Source: Desulfofundulus thermosubterraneus DSM 16057 (GTDB lineage: Bacteria > Bacillota > Desulfotomaculia > Desulfotomaculales > Desulfovirgulaceae). From it: DNA of 64,000 bases. Where the stretch lies: positions 62,001 to 126,000 of the forward strand of contig NZ_FQZM01000004.1 in the NCBI RefSeq assembly GCF_900142025.1, in the 5' to 3' direction. Positions 1 through 7,928 of this stretch are shown here, piece by piece (position 1 is the stretch's first letter; every line of letters begins with the position of its first letter). A program made the position numbers and the translations under genes. The notes under the pieces are model-generated. The model saw only the letters and a program-made list of their open reading frames with translations. It made no database searches and had not been told where the DNA came from.

Positions 1-1
1 T

Positions 2-580
2 CCCAGGGCGGTGGAAATAGTTATGCAAAAAAATATTCCTCTGCGGGTGAAATCTACGTTTAGCGATGCCCCCGGTACACTGGTGACCAGTTCCGGTGAA
101 GTATATAAGGGAACCATTGATATAACCAGGGATCGTACGATTACGGGTATCACTCAGATTCCCAACGTAGTCCAGTTTAAAGTAAACACAAGCGGAGGTC
201 CGGAAGGTTTAAAAGAGCAACGCCGGTTGTTTAAAGGCCTGGCTCTGGCAGGTATTAGCCTTGATTTTATCAACGTTTATCCTGACCAGGTGGTATTTAC
301 CGTTAAGGAGGAGGTAGCCGAGAAAGCCGCTCAGGTGCTGGAAAACACGGGTTTTGTCGCGGAGATTATACCGGGTTGTGCCAAAGTAGCGGCCGTGGGT
401 GCCGGCATGACCGGTGTTCCCGGGGTGATGGCCTCAATTGTGGATGCCCTGACCAGAGAAAACATTCCTATTTTGCAGTCCAGCGATTCCCACACTACCA
501 TCTGGGTATTGGTCAGGCAGGAGGATATGGAAAGGGCTGTGCGGGCACTGCATCGTCAGTTTATCAGTGGCGCGAGGTAG
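2..580 (+). CDS. dapG: Aspartate kinase, C-terminal part (cut by window edge)
   Basis: The frame is open from the first bases of the window, so only the last 192 residues are present; the amino-acid kinase domain lies outside. What remains begins just before the first ACT domain (about residues 35-110 of the fragment) and includes a second ACT domain (GAGMTGVPGVMASIVDAL, ending in WVLVRQEDMERAVRALH). These ACT domains give feedback control by lysine or diaminopimelate in the family. Aspartate kinase phosphorylates L-aspartate, the first step to lysine, threonine, methionine and diaminopimelate. The gene lies 46 bases before the dapA start, and the order dapG-dapA-RNase J-tepA matches Bacillus subtilis, which is why I use dapG rather than lysC. 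An internal ATG at 11 is not the true start. Confidence 0.93.
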   Translation, partial: PRAVEIVMQKNIPLRVKSTFSDAPGTLVTSSGEVYKGTIDITRDRTITGITQIPNVVQFKVNTSGGPEGLKEQRRLFKGLALAGISLDFINVYPDQVVFTVKEEVAEKAAQVLENTGFVAEIIPGCAKVAAVGAGMTGVPGVMASIVDALTRENIPILQSSDSHTTIWVLVRQEDMERAVRALHRQFISGAR

Positions 581-626
581 TGGGTAAAGCGGTACGCCTT
601 AATACGGAAGAAGGAAGGTGAATATT

Positions 627-1511
627 TTGGCCGTTGATTTTGGGCGTGTGCTCACCGCTATGGTGACGCCCTTTGGTAAGGATCTGGCGGTGGATTTCCA
701 GCAAGCCAGAAAACTGGCCCGATATCTGGTACAATCCGGTTCCGATGGACTGGTAGTGTGCGGTACTACCGGTGAGTCTCCCACCCTGACCAAGGACGAG
801 AAGATTGAGCTCTTCCGGGTGGTGGTGGAAGAGGTTGGCGGGCAGGCTACGGTAATTGCTGGAACCGGGAGCTACAACACTGCCGAGAGTATAACCCTCA
901 CCCAGATGGCCGAAAAGGTGGGCGTGGACGGCGTAATGCTCGTGGCGCCTTATTACAACAAGCCGTCCCAGGACGGGTTATATGAGCATTTTAAGGCCGT
1001 TGCCAACAGTACCAATCTTCCGGTGATGCTTTACAACATTCCCGGCCGGACGGGGGTCAACGTTCTCCCGGCAACAGTCGCACGGCTGGCCCAAATCGAA
1101 AACATTGTAGCAATCAAAGAGGCATCCGGTAGCCTGGACCAGGTCAGTGAATTGCGCCGGTCTCTACCCGACGATTTTGCCATTTACAGCGGCGATGACT
1201 CCCTGACCCTGCCCATGATGGCTTTAGGAGCCAAGGGTGTGGTTAGCGTTTGCTCCCATGTGGTGGGGCTGCGGATCAAGGAAATGGTCAATGCCTTTAC
1301 GGCCGGAAACACAACCCTGGCCACGCAAATTCACCTGGAACTTTTCCCGATTTTTAAGACCATGTTCATTACTACCAACCCGGTGCCCGTAAAAGCAGCC
1401 CTCAATTTGCTAGGTTATCAGGTGGGGGCGCCCCGTTTGCCCCTGGTCGAAGCTACGGCCCAGGAAAAGGAAACCATTAAAAACGTGCTGGCCAGCTTGA
1501 AGTTGATTTAA
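627..1511 (+). CDS. dapA: 4-hydroxy-tetrahydrodipicolinate synthase
   Basis: Condenses pyruvate with aspartate semialdehyde, the first committed step to diaminopimelate and lysine (and dipicolinate in spore formers). The protein is 294 residues from TTG 627, the usual length. Signatures seen are GTTGES near the N terminus, the Tyr of LYNIPGRTG, and the Schiff-base Lys in VAIKEASG (about residue 164). I prefer TTG 627 over the longer GTG 618 because an almost perfect ribosome site, AAGGAAGGTGA at 611-621, sits 5 bases before TTG but overlaps the GTG. It follows dapG closely and ends before a hairpin with a U run at 1739, so dapG-dapA probably form one transcript. A dapA assignment is secure; exact start is not proven. 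Confidence 0.95.
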   Translation: MAVDFGRVLTAMVTPFGKDLAVDFQQARKLARYLVQSGSDGLVVCGTTGESPTLTKDEKIELFRVVVEEVGGQATVIAGTGSYNTAESITLTQMAEKVGVDGVMLVAPYYNKPSQDGLYEHFKAVANSTNLPVMLYNIPGRTGVNVLPATVARLAQIENIVAIKEASGSLDQVSELRRSLPDDFAIYSGDDSLTLPMMALGAKGVVSVCSHVVGLRIKEMVNAFTAGNTTLATQIHLELFPIFKTMFITTNPVPVKAALNLLGYQVGAPRLPLVEATAQEKETIKNVLASLKLI

Positions 1512-1602
1512 CTCTCCTGCCGGGACGTCTCTCGCGTTAGAGCAGGCGGAGGCGGTGCGGGGATTGCCAGGGGGGCGGTCGTCGCTAAGGAGCATGGAGC
1601 GA

Positions 1603-1696
1603 CCCAGCACTCACTAGAACAACGGCTCGTTAAAATAGCTATTAGGCATATGTGACTAATGTACTCAAAAGAACTACCTTACCAGTGAGTGCTGGG
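1603..1696. repeat. Palindromic intergenic element, copy 1
   Basis: Arms CCAGCACTCACT (1604-1615) and AGTGAGTGCTGG (1684-1695) are a perfect 12-bp inverted repeat, 13 with the flanking C/G pair, enclosing 68 bases. The same arms recur at 35.4, 42.7, 50.9 and 59.3 kb. The interior of this copy differs from the others. It lies between dapA and its likely terminator. Confidence 0.85.
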
Positions 1697-1738
1697 CCGC
1701 CCAACTGGTTATGCGACAGTATCTATTAAAGAGCGTTT

Positions 1739-1767
1739 ATGGGGGGAAGTCATGCCCCATTTTTTTA
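1739..1767 (+). terminator. Rho-independent terminator after dapA
   Basis: ATGGGG (1739-1744) pairs with CCCCAT (1755-1760), followed directly by seven T (1761-1767). It closes the dapG-dapA unit and stands upstream of the RNase J promoter. Confidence 0.7.
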
Positions 1768-1828
1768 TCGGGTTTATGGGGCAGGATTTCTGGCAATTAT
1801 TTTATTAGGCCAAGGACGGCAGCGGCCC

Positions 1829-1857
1829 TTGTATAGCGGGAGGGAATCCAGTATAAT
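1829..1857 (+). promoter_or_regulatory. Predicted sigma-A promoter of RNase J gene
   Basis: TTGTAT (1829-1834), 17-base spacer, TATAAT (1852-1857). It gives a leader of about 125 bases before the TTG at 1992. The rest of 1512-1991 holds the palindromic element, the terminator and no ORF I can support. Confidence 0.6.
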
Positions 1858-1991
1858 TAGCATCGGGATTTAATTGAGTTATCAGCAAGGCTTAAGTTAA
1901 CAACGGAATATTTTCCCCGCCTTCTCCTGTTTTTTCTCACCGGAACTTGAGACTCAGTGATTTTTTGAAAAACAGGTTAGGAGGTGCGTTT

Positions 1992-3656
1992 TTGGCCAAG
2001 GAACCAAGACTGGCTCTGATCCCCCTTGGAGGACTTGGTGAGATCGGGAAAAACATGATGGCGGTGAGATTCGGGGAAAATATTCTGGTTATAGACTGCG
2101 GTTTAATGTTTCCGGAGGAAGAGATGTTGGGGATCGATGTGGTGATCCCCGATATCACTTATCTCCTGGAAAACAAAGATGCTGTGCGCGGTATAGTGCT
2201 TACCCACGGACACGAAGATCACATCGGTGCCCTGCCTTATGTACTAAAGCAGTTGAACGTGCCCATCTACGGGACCAGGCTTACCCTGGGTTTGCTCCAG
2301 GGTAAGCTTAAGGAGCAAGGGGTGGCCGGCGAGGCAAATATGCAGGTGGTTAAGCCCCGGGATACGGTGACGATCGGTCCTTTTAAAGTAGAATTTATCC
2401 GGGTGTCCCACAGTATTCCTGATGCGGTAGCCTTGGCCATTCATACGCCGGTGGGAGTTATTGTGCACACCGGGGACTTTAAAATCGATCAAACTCCGGT
2501 GGACGGAGAGGTTACCGACTTTTATCGTTTCGCCCAATTAGGGGAACGGGGCGTGCTGGTGTTGCTGTCTGATAGCACTAACGTGGAGCGACCCGGTTAT
2601 ACCATGTCGGAACGGATGGTTGGGAATACCTTTGATGAGACCTTCCGGCAGGCTAAAGAACGCATTATTATAGCCACCTTTGCTTCCAATGTGCACCGCT
2701 TGCAGCAGGCCATTACCACCGCCCAACGTTACGACCGCAAGGTGGCGGTAATTGGCCGCAGTATGATTAATGTGATCAATATAGCCCATGAACTGGGTTA
2801 CCTTCATATTCCCGAAGGAACCCTGGTAGAACTGGAAGAAGCCAACCGTCTACCTAACAGCAAAGTGGTCTTCTTGTGCACGGGTAGTCAGGGTGAGCCC
2901 ATGTCGGCCCTTACCAGGATGGCCCTGGGGGACCACCGGCAGGTGGAAATTCTCCCCGGGGATACCATCATTATTTCCGCTACTCCCATTCCAGGCAACG
3001 AAAAGCTGGTGGCGCGGATTATCGATCAACTGTTCAAACAGGGTGCCCATGTCATCTATGAGGCTGTTTCAGGCATTCATGTGAGCGGCCATCCCAGCCA
3101 GGAAGAGCTCAAACTGATGATCAACCTGGTCAAGCCCCGGTTTTTCGTGCCGGTGCATGGTGAGTACCGCATGCTGATCAAACATGCGGATCTGGCCCGC
3201 AGTATGGGTATTCCGGCGGAAAATATTTTTGTGGCTGAAAACGGTCAGGTGCTGGAGTTTACCCGTCGTTCCGGTCGTATTGCCGGGCGGGTGACTGCCG
3301 GCCGCGTGCTGGTGGATGGTTTGGGCGTGGGTGATGTGGGTAACATTGTACTGCGGGACCGCAGGCAGCTTTCCCAGGATGGGATCCTGATTGTGGTTGT
3401 GACCATTAATCGCGAATTGGGCCAGGTTATGGCCGGGCCGGATATTGTTTCCAGGGGTTTTGTTTATGTGCGTGAGTCCGAGCAATTGATGGAAGAAGCC
3501 CGAGAAAGGGTCAAGGAGGCCCTGGAAAAATGCAACGATCGGGGTCTTTCGGAATGGGCGGCTATTAAAGCACAGGTAAGAGACGTGTTAGGGAAGTTCC
3601 TCTACGAAAAAACAAGGAGAAGGCCCATGATTTTACCCATCATCATGGAAGTATGA
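1992..3656 (+). CDS. Ribonuclease J
   Basis: A metallo-beta-lactamase / beta-CASP ribonuclease with 5'-to-3' exonuclease and endonuclease activity, acting in mRNA turnover and rRNA maturation. The zinc motif is THGHEDHIGA near residue 72, followed by SHSIPDAV and HTGDFKID; the C-terminal RNA-metabolising motif VPVHGEYRML is also present. From TTG 1992 the product is 554 residues, the family norm. TTG 1947 gives 15 more residues but has no ribosome site, while TTAGGAGGTG ends 6 bases before TTG 1992. By position between dapA and tepA it corresponds to B. subtilis rnjB, though the sequence alone does not tell me whether it works as RNase J1 or J2. A clear terminator follows at 3676. Confidence 0.95.
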   Translation: MAKEPRLALIPLGGLGEIGKNMMAVRFGENILVIDCGLMFPEEEMLGIDVVIPDITYLLENKDAVRGIVLTHGHEDHIGALPYVLKQLNVPIYGTRLTLGLLQGKLKEQGVAGEANMQVVKPRDTVTIGPFKVEFIRVSHSIPDAVALAIHTPVGVIVHTGDFKIDQTPVDGEVTDFYRFAQLGERGVLVLLSDSTNVERPGYTMSERMVGNTFDETFRQAKERIIIATFASNVHRLQQAITTAQRYDRKVAVIGRSMINVINIAHELGYLHIPEGTLVELEEANRLPNSKVVFLCTGSQGEPMSALTRMALGDHRQVEILPGDTIIISATPIPGNEKLVARIIDQLFKQGAHVIYEAVSGIHVSGHPSQEELKLMINLVKPRFFVPVHGEYRMLIKHADLARSMGIPAENIFVAENGQVLEFTRRSGRIAGRVTAGRVLVDGLGVGDVGNIVLRDRRQLSQDGILIVVVTINRELGQVMAGPDIVSRGFVYVRESEQLMEEARERVKEALEKCNDRGLSEWAAIKAQVRDVLGKFLYEKTRRRPMILPIIMEV

Positions 3657-3675
3657 TCACCGCATACCAAAAGGA

Positions 3676-3715
3676 GCCGGAAAGCCATGGATAAAGGCCT
3701 TCCGGCTTATTTATT
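3676..3715 (+). terminator. Rho-independent terminator after RNase J gene
   Basis: GCCGGAAAGCC (3676-3686) pairs with GGCCTTCCGGC (3696-3706) with one mismatch, followed by TTATTTATTT. Confidence 0.75.
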
Positions 3716-3736
3716 TACATGGGCGGAGCCTGCCTG

Positions 3737-3871
3737 GTGAAAACATGCTCCGCTTCACGCATAAAGTGGCAAGTTATGGTTAGGACATTGGAGCGTCTCG
3801 GTCTTTCTGCCGATTTGTTGCGCCATAATGTTAAAAGAGAAGCTCTGAAGCTGGAGAAATCTTGCGGCTAA
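3737..3871 (+). CDS. Possible 44-residue small protein
   Basis: GTG 3737 opens 44 codons ending at TAA 3869-3871. GGAG at 3725-3728 lies 8 bases before the GTG. The predicted peptide is basic and probably helical (MVRTLERLGLSADLLRHNVK in its middle), with no membrane segment. It sits between the RNase J terminator and the mazEF promoter and has no promoter of its own that I can see. It could equally be chance or the remnant of a lost gene. I recognise no family. Confidence 0.25.
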   Translation: MKTCSASRIKWQVMVRTLERLGLSADLLRHNVKREALKLEKSCG

Positions 3872-3875
3872 TTTC

Positions 3876-3904
3876 TTGAATTTTATTTTTAGAATGTATA
3901 TACT
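3876..3904 (+). promoter_or_regulatory. Predicted sigma-A promoter of mazEF
   Basis: TTGAAT (3876-3881), 17-base spacer, TATACT (3899-3904). The start of transcription would fall near 3911, about 23 bases before the mazE ATG. GTATATACTATGTATAAAC around the -10 box is AT-rich and partly symmetric, a plausible autoregulatory site for the MazE-MazF complex; that role is inference. Confidence 0.65.
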
Positions 3905-3933
3905 ATGTATAAACATTGAATGGAGGGATGGAT

Positions 3934-4167
3934 ATGCAATCCCACGTTACAAAGTGGGGGAACAGTTTGGGTATTCGCATTCCCAGAACACTCGCGGAAA
4001 AAATTGGTCTGAGAGAGGGTACGCCGGTTGATTTTGAAATTAAAGACAATGCTATTATAATTCGCCGCAAGCGTTACAGCCTGGAAATGCTTCTGTCCCA
4101 GGTTACCCCCCAGAACGTCCATCACGAAATTAGTACCGGGCATCCGGTTGGGCGTGAAATCTGGTGA
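3934..4167 (+). CDS. mazE: MazE-type antitoxin (AbrB/SpoVT fold)
   Basis: A 77-residue DNA-binding antitoxin. HVTKWGNSLGIRIPRTLAEK at the N terminus is the typical swapped-hairpin AbrB motif of MazE proteins, and the C-terminal part should wrap and block the toxin. I start at ATG 3934 because GGAGGG at 3922-3927 lies 6 bases before it; ATG 3928 abuts the ribosome site and TTG 3916 precedes it. It overlaps mazF by four bases (GTGA), normal for coupled toxin-antitoxin pairs in which the antitoxin is made first. The pair interrupts the conserved RNase J-tepA neighbourhood. Confidence 0.9.
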   Translation: MQSHVTKWGNSLGIRIPRTLAEKIGLREGTPVDFEIKDNAIIIRRKRYSLEMLLSQVTPQNVHHEISTGHPVGREIW

Positions 4168-4505
4168 GTTCTGAAGTTTACGTTCCCGACCGCGGAGATG
4201 TTGTTTGGCTCCGGTTTGATCCCCAGGTTGGGCATGAACAGGCCGGTACACGACCGGCATTGGTTTTGTCACCCAAACTATATAACAGGAAGGTCGGTTT
4301 GGCCTTAATGTGCCCTATAACTTCAAAGACAAAAGGTTATCCTTTTGAGGTGCCATTACCTGACGAGTTAAATGTCTCCGGCGTAATTCTAGCAGATCAG
4401 ATTAAGAGCCTCGATTGGTGGGCGCGGAAGGCAGAATTTTTCTGTAAGGTTCCCGAAGAGATAGTAGCGGAAGTCCAGGCTAAAATTCATGTGTTGATTT
4501 TTTGA
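4164..4505 (+). CDS. mazF: MazF-type endoribonuclease toxin
   Basis: A 113-residue CcdB/PemK-fold protein. It starts with the family pattern RGDVVWLRFDPQVGHEQAGTR, in which the loop GHEQAGTRP and Arg are the usual catalytic region, followed by PALVLSP and CPITSK. Family members cut single-stranded mRNA at short sequences and stop translation until bound by MazE. GTG 4164 overlaps the mazE stop codon. A strong terminator lies 18 bases after the stop. No residues seem to be missing, so the toxin is probably active; its target sequence cannot be told from here. Confidence 0.92.
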   Translation: MSSEVYVPDRGDVVWLRFDPQVGHEQAGTRPALVLSPKLYNRKVGLALMCPITSKTKGYPFEVPLPDELNVSGVILADQIKSLDWWARKAEFFCKVPEEIVAEVQAKIHVLIF

Positions 4506-4523
4506 AACGGTCAGTTGGAAGCG

Positions 4524-4553
4524 AACCCCGCGTGGATTATCACGCGGGGTTTT
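4524..4553 (+). terminator. Rho-independent terminator after mazF
   Basis: ACCCCGCGTG pairs with CACGCGGGGT around a GATTAT loop (4525-4550), followed by TTT. It ends the mazEF transcript. Confidence 0.75.
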
Positions 4554-4555
4554 CG

Positions 4556-4667
4556 TCCGTGTCAAGTCCACTTCAAATCCCTCGCGGCGAAGCTGGGCTA
4601 TAATCCGTCTAGAACCGTAGTATGGGTGTTCTGTGTAGATTTTATATTTTATCCGTAACATAACCAT
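4556..4667 (-). pseudogene. Fragment of IS3-family transposase (OrfB)
   Basis: Read on the minus strand, about 30 codons encode YTEHPYYGSRRIIAQLRREG, the highly conserved HTH_21-type segment that precedes the DDE integrase core in IS3-family OrfB proteins. Nothing before or after matches the rest of a transposase, and similarity stops at the mazF terminator. It is therefore a scrap of a lost insertion sequence rather than a gene. It marks the region between mazEF and tepA as a site of past mobile-element activity. Confidence 0.7.
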
Positions 4668-4707
4668 ACTAGAGAAGAGAAAAAAACTAACGAGAGGATG
4701 GATAAGC

Positions 4708-5532
4708 GTGTCTGGTGATCAGAATATATGGGGTCACGAGGGAGAGTATCCCTGCACACCCCCGGAAAACCCTCCGGAAGAGCCCAATACACCCCCCGCG
4801 CGGGAACCCGGTCACCCCGGGGCTTCTCCAGCACCCCAACGGGTCCAGGGGCGTACCAAGGAAAGCATGGAATCCATCAAAGAGCTGGGAGCCAGTCCCG
4901 TGCCCGAAGTTAAAAGCAACATTCACTGTTTAACTATTGTCGGCCAAATTGAAGGCCACCTGGTGTTGCCCCCACAGAACAAGACCACCAAGTATGAACA
5001 CCTCATCCCGCAGTTGGTTGCCCTGGAGCAGAGCCCGGAGGTGGAAGGGGTGCTGGTAGTATTGAACACGGTAGGGGGAGATGTGGAAGCCGGCCTGGCT
5101 ATTGCAGAAATGATTGCCAGCCTTTCCAAACCCACGGTATCTATCGTACTGGGTGGGGGACATAGCATCGGGGTGCCGATAGCTGTCGCCGCCCGGTATA
5201 GTTTCATTGCTGAAACAGCCAGCATGACCATTCATCCCATTCGTTTAAATGGCCTGGTTATAGGCGTACCCCAAACCTACGAGTATCTGGACAAGATGCA
5301 GGACCGGGTGGTGCGTTTCGTGACCCAGCATTCCCGCATTAGCGAAGCCTCTTTTCGCGATCTAATGTTTCGCACGGGGGAACTGGCCCGGGATATTGGA
5401 ACCGTTCTCATCGGAAGGGAAGCGGTGGAAAAGGGTCTGATTGATGAGGTGGGAGGAGTCGGACAGGCGGTAAATAAGCTTAAGTCAATGATTGAGGAAT
5501 GGAAACTACGAAATGGGGTGCCGGTACAGTGA
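4708..5532 (+). CDS. tepA: ClpP-class translocation-enhancing protease TepA
   Basis: A 274-residue member of the ClpP/crotonase-fold serine protease group, like B. subtilis TepA (YmfB), which helps protein secretion and degrades small acid-soluble spore proteins. The first 65 residues are a Pro/Glu-rich, low-complexity tail. The ClpP fold starts near [27 protein letters not shown] holds the likely nucleophilic Ser, and [10 protein letters not shown] the likely His. GTG 4708 follows GAGAGG by about 10 bases, a weak site, so a later start is possible. The stop overlaps the ylzJ start by four bases, and the same pair is adjacent in B. subtilis. Confidence 0.9.
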   Translation: MSGDQNIWGHEGEYPCTPPENPPEEPNTPPAREPGHPGASPAPQRVQGRTKESMESIKELGASPVPEVKSNIHCLTIVGQIEGHLVLPPQNKTTKYEHLIPQLVALEQSPEVEGVLVVLNTVGGDVEAGLAIAEMIASLSKPTVSIVLGGGHSIGVPIAVAARYSFIAETASMTIHPIRLNGLVIGVPQTYEYLDKMQDRVVRFVTQHSRISEASFRDLMFRTGELARDIGTVLIGREAVEKGLIDEVGGVGQAVNKLKSMIEEWKLRNGVPVQ

Positions 5533-5762
5533 TCTTATATACTCCCATGCAGTTAGAGTTAGTCTTTGAAGGCCTGGAGGAAATGCAGCATGCTCCCACC
5601 AGAGAGGTAAACATTGATGGCGTGCCTGTGTTGATTCAGGACACCGGGCCCGGAGAGGGCAAGGTGGTGCGCCTTTTAAGTACCGATCCCCTGGATTATC
5701 TCAGAAGTGATCTTTATCCCGGCGCAGTGGTAAAGTTATTCAGATGTACCCAGACGGGCTGA
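5529..5762 (+). CDS. ylzJ: YlzJ-like protein
   Basis: A 77-residue protein of the YlzJ family, function unknown, always small and usually next to tepA. It starts [15 protein letters not shown] when read from GTG 5529, whose codon overlaps the tepA stop; GGGGTG just upstream serves as ribosome site. The longer in-frame opening at 5499 lies inside tepA and is not needed. A GC-rich hairpin (CGGCCGG 5773-5779 / CCGGCCG 5788-5794) follows but lacks a U run, so termination here is uncertain. Confidence 0.85.
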   Translation: MILYTPMQLELVFEGLEEMQHAPTREVNIDGVPVLIQDTGPGEGKVVRLLSTDPLDYLRSDLYPGAVVKLFRCTQTG

Positions 5763-5831
5763 CATTCGTGAACGGCCGGGCTTTCCACCGGCCGGGGCGA
5801 TACCAGGGTGTTAGTTATATGAACAACTATC

Positions 5832-5861
5832 TGGCCATATATTTTACCATTATGCTATAAT
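5832..5861 (+). promoter_or_regulatory. Possible promoter of uppP
   Basis: TATAAT at 5856-5861 with TGGCCA at 5832-5837, spacer 18. The -35 match is only four of six, so the call depends on the perfect -10 box. Confidence 0.45.
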
Positions 5862-5912
5862 GATAGAGTTAGTGTTGCATAACTGGAAGCAGTAACATAC
5901 GGGGTGATTTAA

Positions 5913-6701
5913 TTGAGCTTGTTTGAGGCCGTAATTCTGGGCGTAGTCCAGGGAGTGGGAGAGTTTTTGCCCATTTCCAGTTCGGCCCACCTGGTGCTTG
6001 TTCCCTGGTTAATGGGCTGGCATTATGCGGGATTAACTTTTGACGTGGCGCTGCATGTGGGTACTCTGGTGGCCGTGGTGGCTTTTTTCTGGAAGGACTG
6101 GTTAATTTTGATGCACGATGGTTTGTTGCGGCGCCGTACCACCGAAGGCCGTTTGTTCTGGTATTTAGTGGTCGCCACCATTCCCGGTGCGGCCATTGGT
6201 TACATGTTTGAGGAACAGGCGGAAACAATTTTCCGGGAGCCTCTGGTTATCGGGGTCATGCTCATCATCATGGGGGTAATTCTTTACCTAGCTGATACCC
6301 GGGCTCCGGCTTACAAGAAATTGGAAGAGGTTGGCCTGGGGGAAAGCCTCTGGATCGGCCTGTCCCAGGCTTTAGCGATCATCCCGGGAGTTTCCCGTTC
6401 GGGTATCACCATGGCCGTGGGGCGTATGGCCGGCCTGGACCGGGAGACGGCAGCCCGCTTTTCCTTTCTCATGTCCACACCCATCATTTTCGGTGCCGGA
6501 GTAATGCAGTTGCCCAAATTAACTCCTGCCGACCTCAACCTTCCATTTTTAGTTGGTGTGGCTGTTTCGGCGGTGGTAGGTTTCCTTTCCATTAAATTTC
6601 TTTTGCGTTTTCTAACCCGCTATAGCTTCGGGATCTTTATCTGGTACCGCTTGATCCTGGGGGCGGCGGTAATATTCCTGGCTCTTGCCGGAATCAGGTG
6701 A
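5913..6701 (+). CDS. uppP: Undecaprenyl-diphosphatase (BacA type)
   Basis: Removes a phosphate from undecaprenyl diphosphate at the outer face of the membrane, recycling the lipid carrier of peptidoglycan and other wall polymers; overproduction gives bacitracin resistance in other species. The 262-residue protein has about eight hydrophobic segments. Both family motifs are present: GVGEFLPISSSAHL near residue 13 and PGVSRSGITMAVGR near residue 155, supplying the Glu, Ser and Arg of the active site. TTG 5913 follows GGGGTGAT by 5 bases. No wall-synthesis partner is adjacent; upstream is ylzJ and downstream an unrelated regulator. Confidence 0.95.
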   Translation: MSLFEAVILGVVQGVGEFLPISSSAHLVLVPWLMGWHYAGLTFDVALHVGTLVAVVAFFWKDWLILMHDGLLRRRTTEGRLFWYLVVATIPGAAIGYMFEEQAETIFREPLVIGVMLIIMGVILYLADTRAPAYKKLEEVGLGESLWIGLSQALAIIPGVSRSGITMAVGRMAGLDRETAARFSFLMSTPIIFGAGVMQLPKLTPADLNLPFLVGVAVSAVVGFLSIKFLLRFLTRYSFGIFIWYRLILGAAVIFLALAGIR

Positions 6702-6722
6702 AAAATTGGGGTAGGGGTAAAA

Positions 6723-7460
6723 ATGGCCGAATTTAAACCAGTAAAAACTAAACGTACTTCTGAAAGCATTTTGGAACAGATCAAGAAGCTGATCATTGAA
6801 GGTCAGCTGGCACCGGGTGATAAACTGCTTACGGAAAGGGAGCTTTCTGAACGGTTACAGGTTAGCCGGGCCTCGGTGAGGGAAGCCCTTTCCGCCTTGA
6901 ACCTGGCGGGCATTCTGGAGATCAGGCATGGAGAAGGGATTTATGTCAAGCGGCCCGGGCCGGATGCCGTTATTGAACCCCTTACCTACATTTTGCTCCT
7001 GGAAAAGGACAAACTGCAAAATATCCTGGAGGTGCGCAAGGCCCTGGAAGTGGAGGCGGCCGGCCTTGCCGCCGAAAGATGCACTCCCGGGTTGTTGCAT
7101 GAACTGAAGGCAGTGGTGGAAGAGATGGAAGAGGATCTCCCCGCAGGAGAGAAAGCCGAGCAACTGGATTTGCGCTTTCACCTTACTCTGGCTCAGGCCA
7201 GCCAGAACCCCCTGTTGAGCCGCTTGATGAATACGGTCCAGGAGATTATCGGCCAGACATTAAAGGTGACCCGGGCGCTATGGCTTTCCGCCACTTCTGG
7301 TACCACCCGGCGGCTATTTGAAGAGCACCGCGACATTTACCTGGCCGTGGCCGCGAAGGACAGATCCCGGGCCAGGGAATTGATGTACAAGCACCTGTGG
7401 AAGGTGGAGGTTGAACTTCTTAGAATAGACCTGCATAAGTTTCGGCAAAAACAAAATTGA
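6723..7460 (+). CDS. FadR/LldR-type transcription regulator (GntR family, FCD domain)
   Basis: Residues about 10-75 form a winged helix (SESILEQIKKLI, LTERELSERLQVSRASVREA, IRHGEGIYV). The rest is an all-helical FCD effector domain with the metal-binding Asp/His pattern (LDLRFHLTLAQAS, EHRDIYLAVAAKD). In related organisms such proteins sense lactate (LldR/LutR) or pyruvate (PdhR). It is followed, after 468 bases holding two identical-core operator palindromes, by lactate permease, lutC and a fused lutB-lutA. I therefore infer that it represses this lactate block and is released by L- or D-lactate. The effector is not proven by sequence. Confidence 0.85.
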   Translation: MAEFKPVKTKRTSESILEQIKKLIIEGQLAPGDKLLTERELSERLQVSRASVREALSALNLAGILEIRHGEGIYVKRPGPDAVIEPLTYILLLEKDKLQNILEVRKALEVEAAGLAAERCTPGLLHELKAVVEEMEEDLPAGEKAEQLDLRFHLTLAQASQNPLLSRLMNTVQEIIGQTLKVTRALWLSATSGTTRRLFEEHRDIYLAVAAKDRSRARELMYKHLWKVEVELLRIDLHKFRQKQN

Positions 7461-7564
7461 TTTTTGCAAAAATTTGGTTCTGTAAGCCCCCTTTTGGGGA
7501 AAATTTTTTGTGAAAATTTTGTTTTCAAGAAGGATTTTATTGGCCTGTGTAGAATAATCAAGAA

Positions 7565-7584
7565 GCTGGTCAGGCCACCAGCTA
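7565..7584. promoter_or_regulatory. Predicted operator 1 of the FadR-type regulator
   Basis: AGCTGGT-CAGGCC-ACCAGCT: two 7-base arms in perfect inverted repeat around CAGGCC. The TGGT...ACCA core resembles known operators of FadR/PdhR/LldR-type regulators. The same 14-base core recurs at 7757-7770. Confidence 0.6.
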
Positions 7585-7755
7585 GTGAGGCATGCTGATT
7601 TTCAGATGGTGTTTCCCCACCCGTTTTATTGCTGCGAACTTTGAAGGAGAGCCCTTTCGACCATTGTCGCATTTTTAAAAATAAAGGTGATTTTTGAGAA
7701 AGAAAACGATTGATCAAGAAGGAAAATTTATTATCTTCTAGAATTTAATATGCTG

Positions 7756-7771
7756 ATGGTCAGGCCACCAT
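7756..7771. promoter_or_regulatory. Predicted operator 2, overlapping a promoter
   Basis: ATGGT-CAGGCC-ACCAT repeats the core of operator 1. A TATACT hexamer follows at 7776-7781, so the operator would cover the promoter spacer and block RNA polymerase. The centres of the two sites are 189 bp apart, which is 18 turns at 10.5 bp, a spacing that suits DNA looping. Between 7461 and 7928 I see no gene. Confidence 0.6.
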
Positions 7772-7928
7772 ATCCTATACTGGCACAGACTTCATAAATA
7801 ATGATGAGAGGGTGGTGGGAGTTAGAAAGGACTGATAATTAACCAATGTCACGTTAAATGGAGTTTTGGATTAATTGGATTAATTTATTCTTATTGCCCT
7901 TATCAATAATTAAAGGAGGAGTTGTACG

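Noticed and set aside
7487..7510. Terminator after the FadR-type regulator
   Set aside because: CCCC/GGGG stem is only four pairs before AAAATTTTTT; too weak to list.
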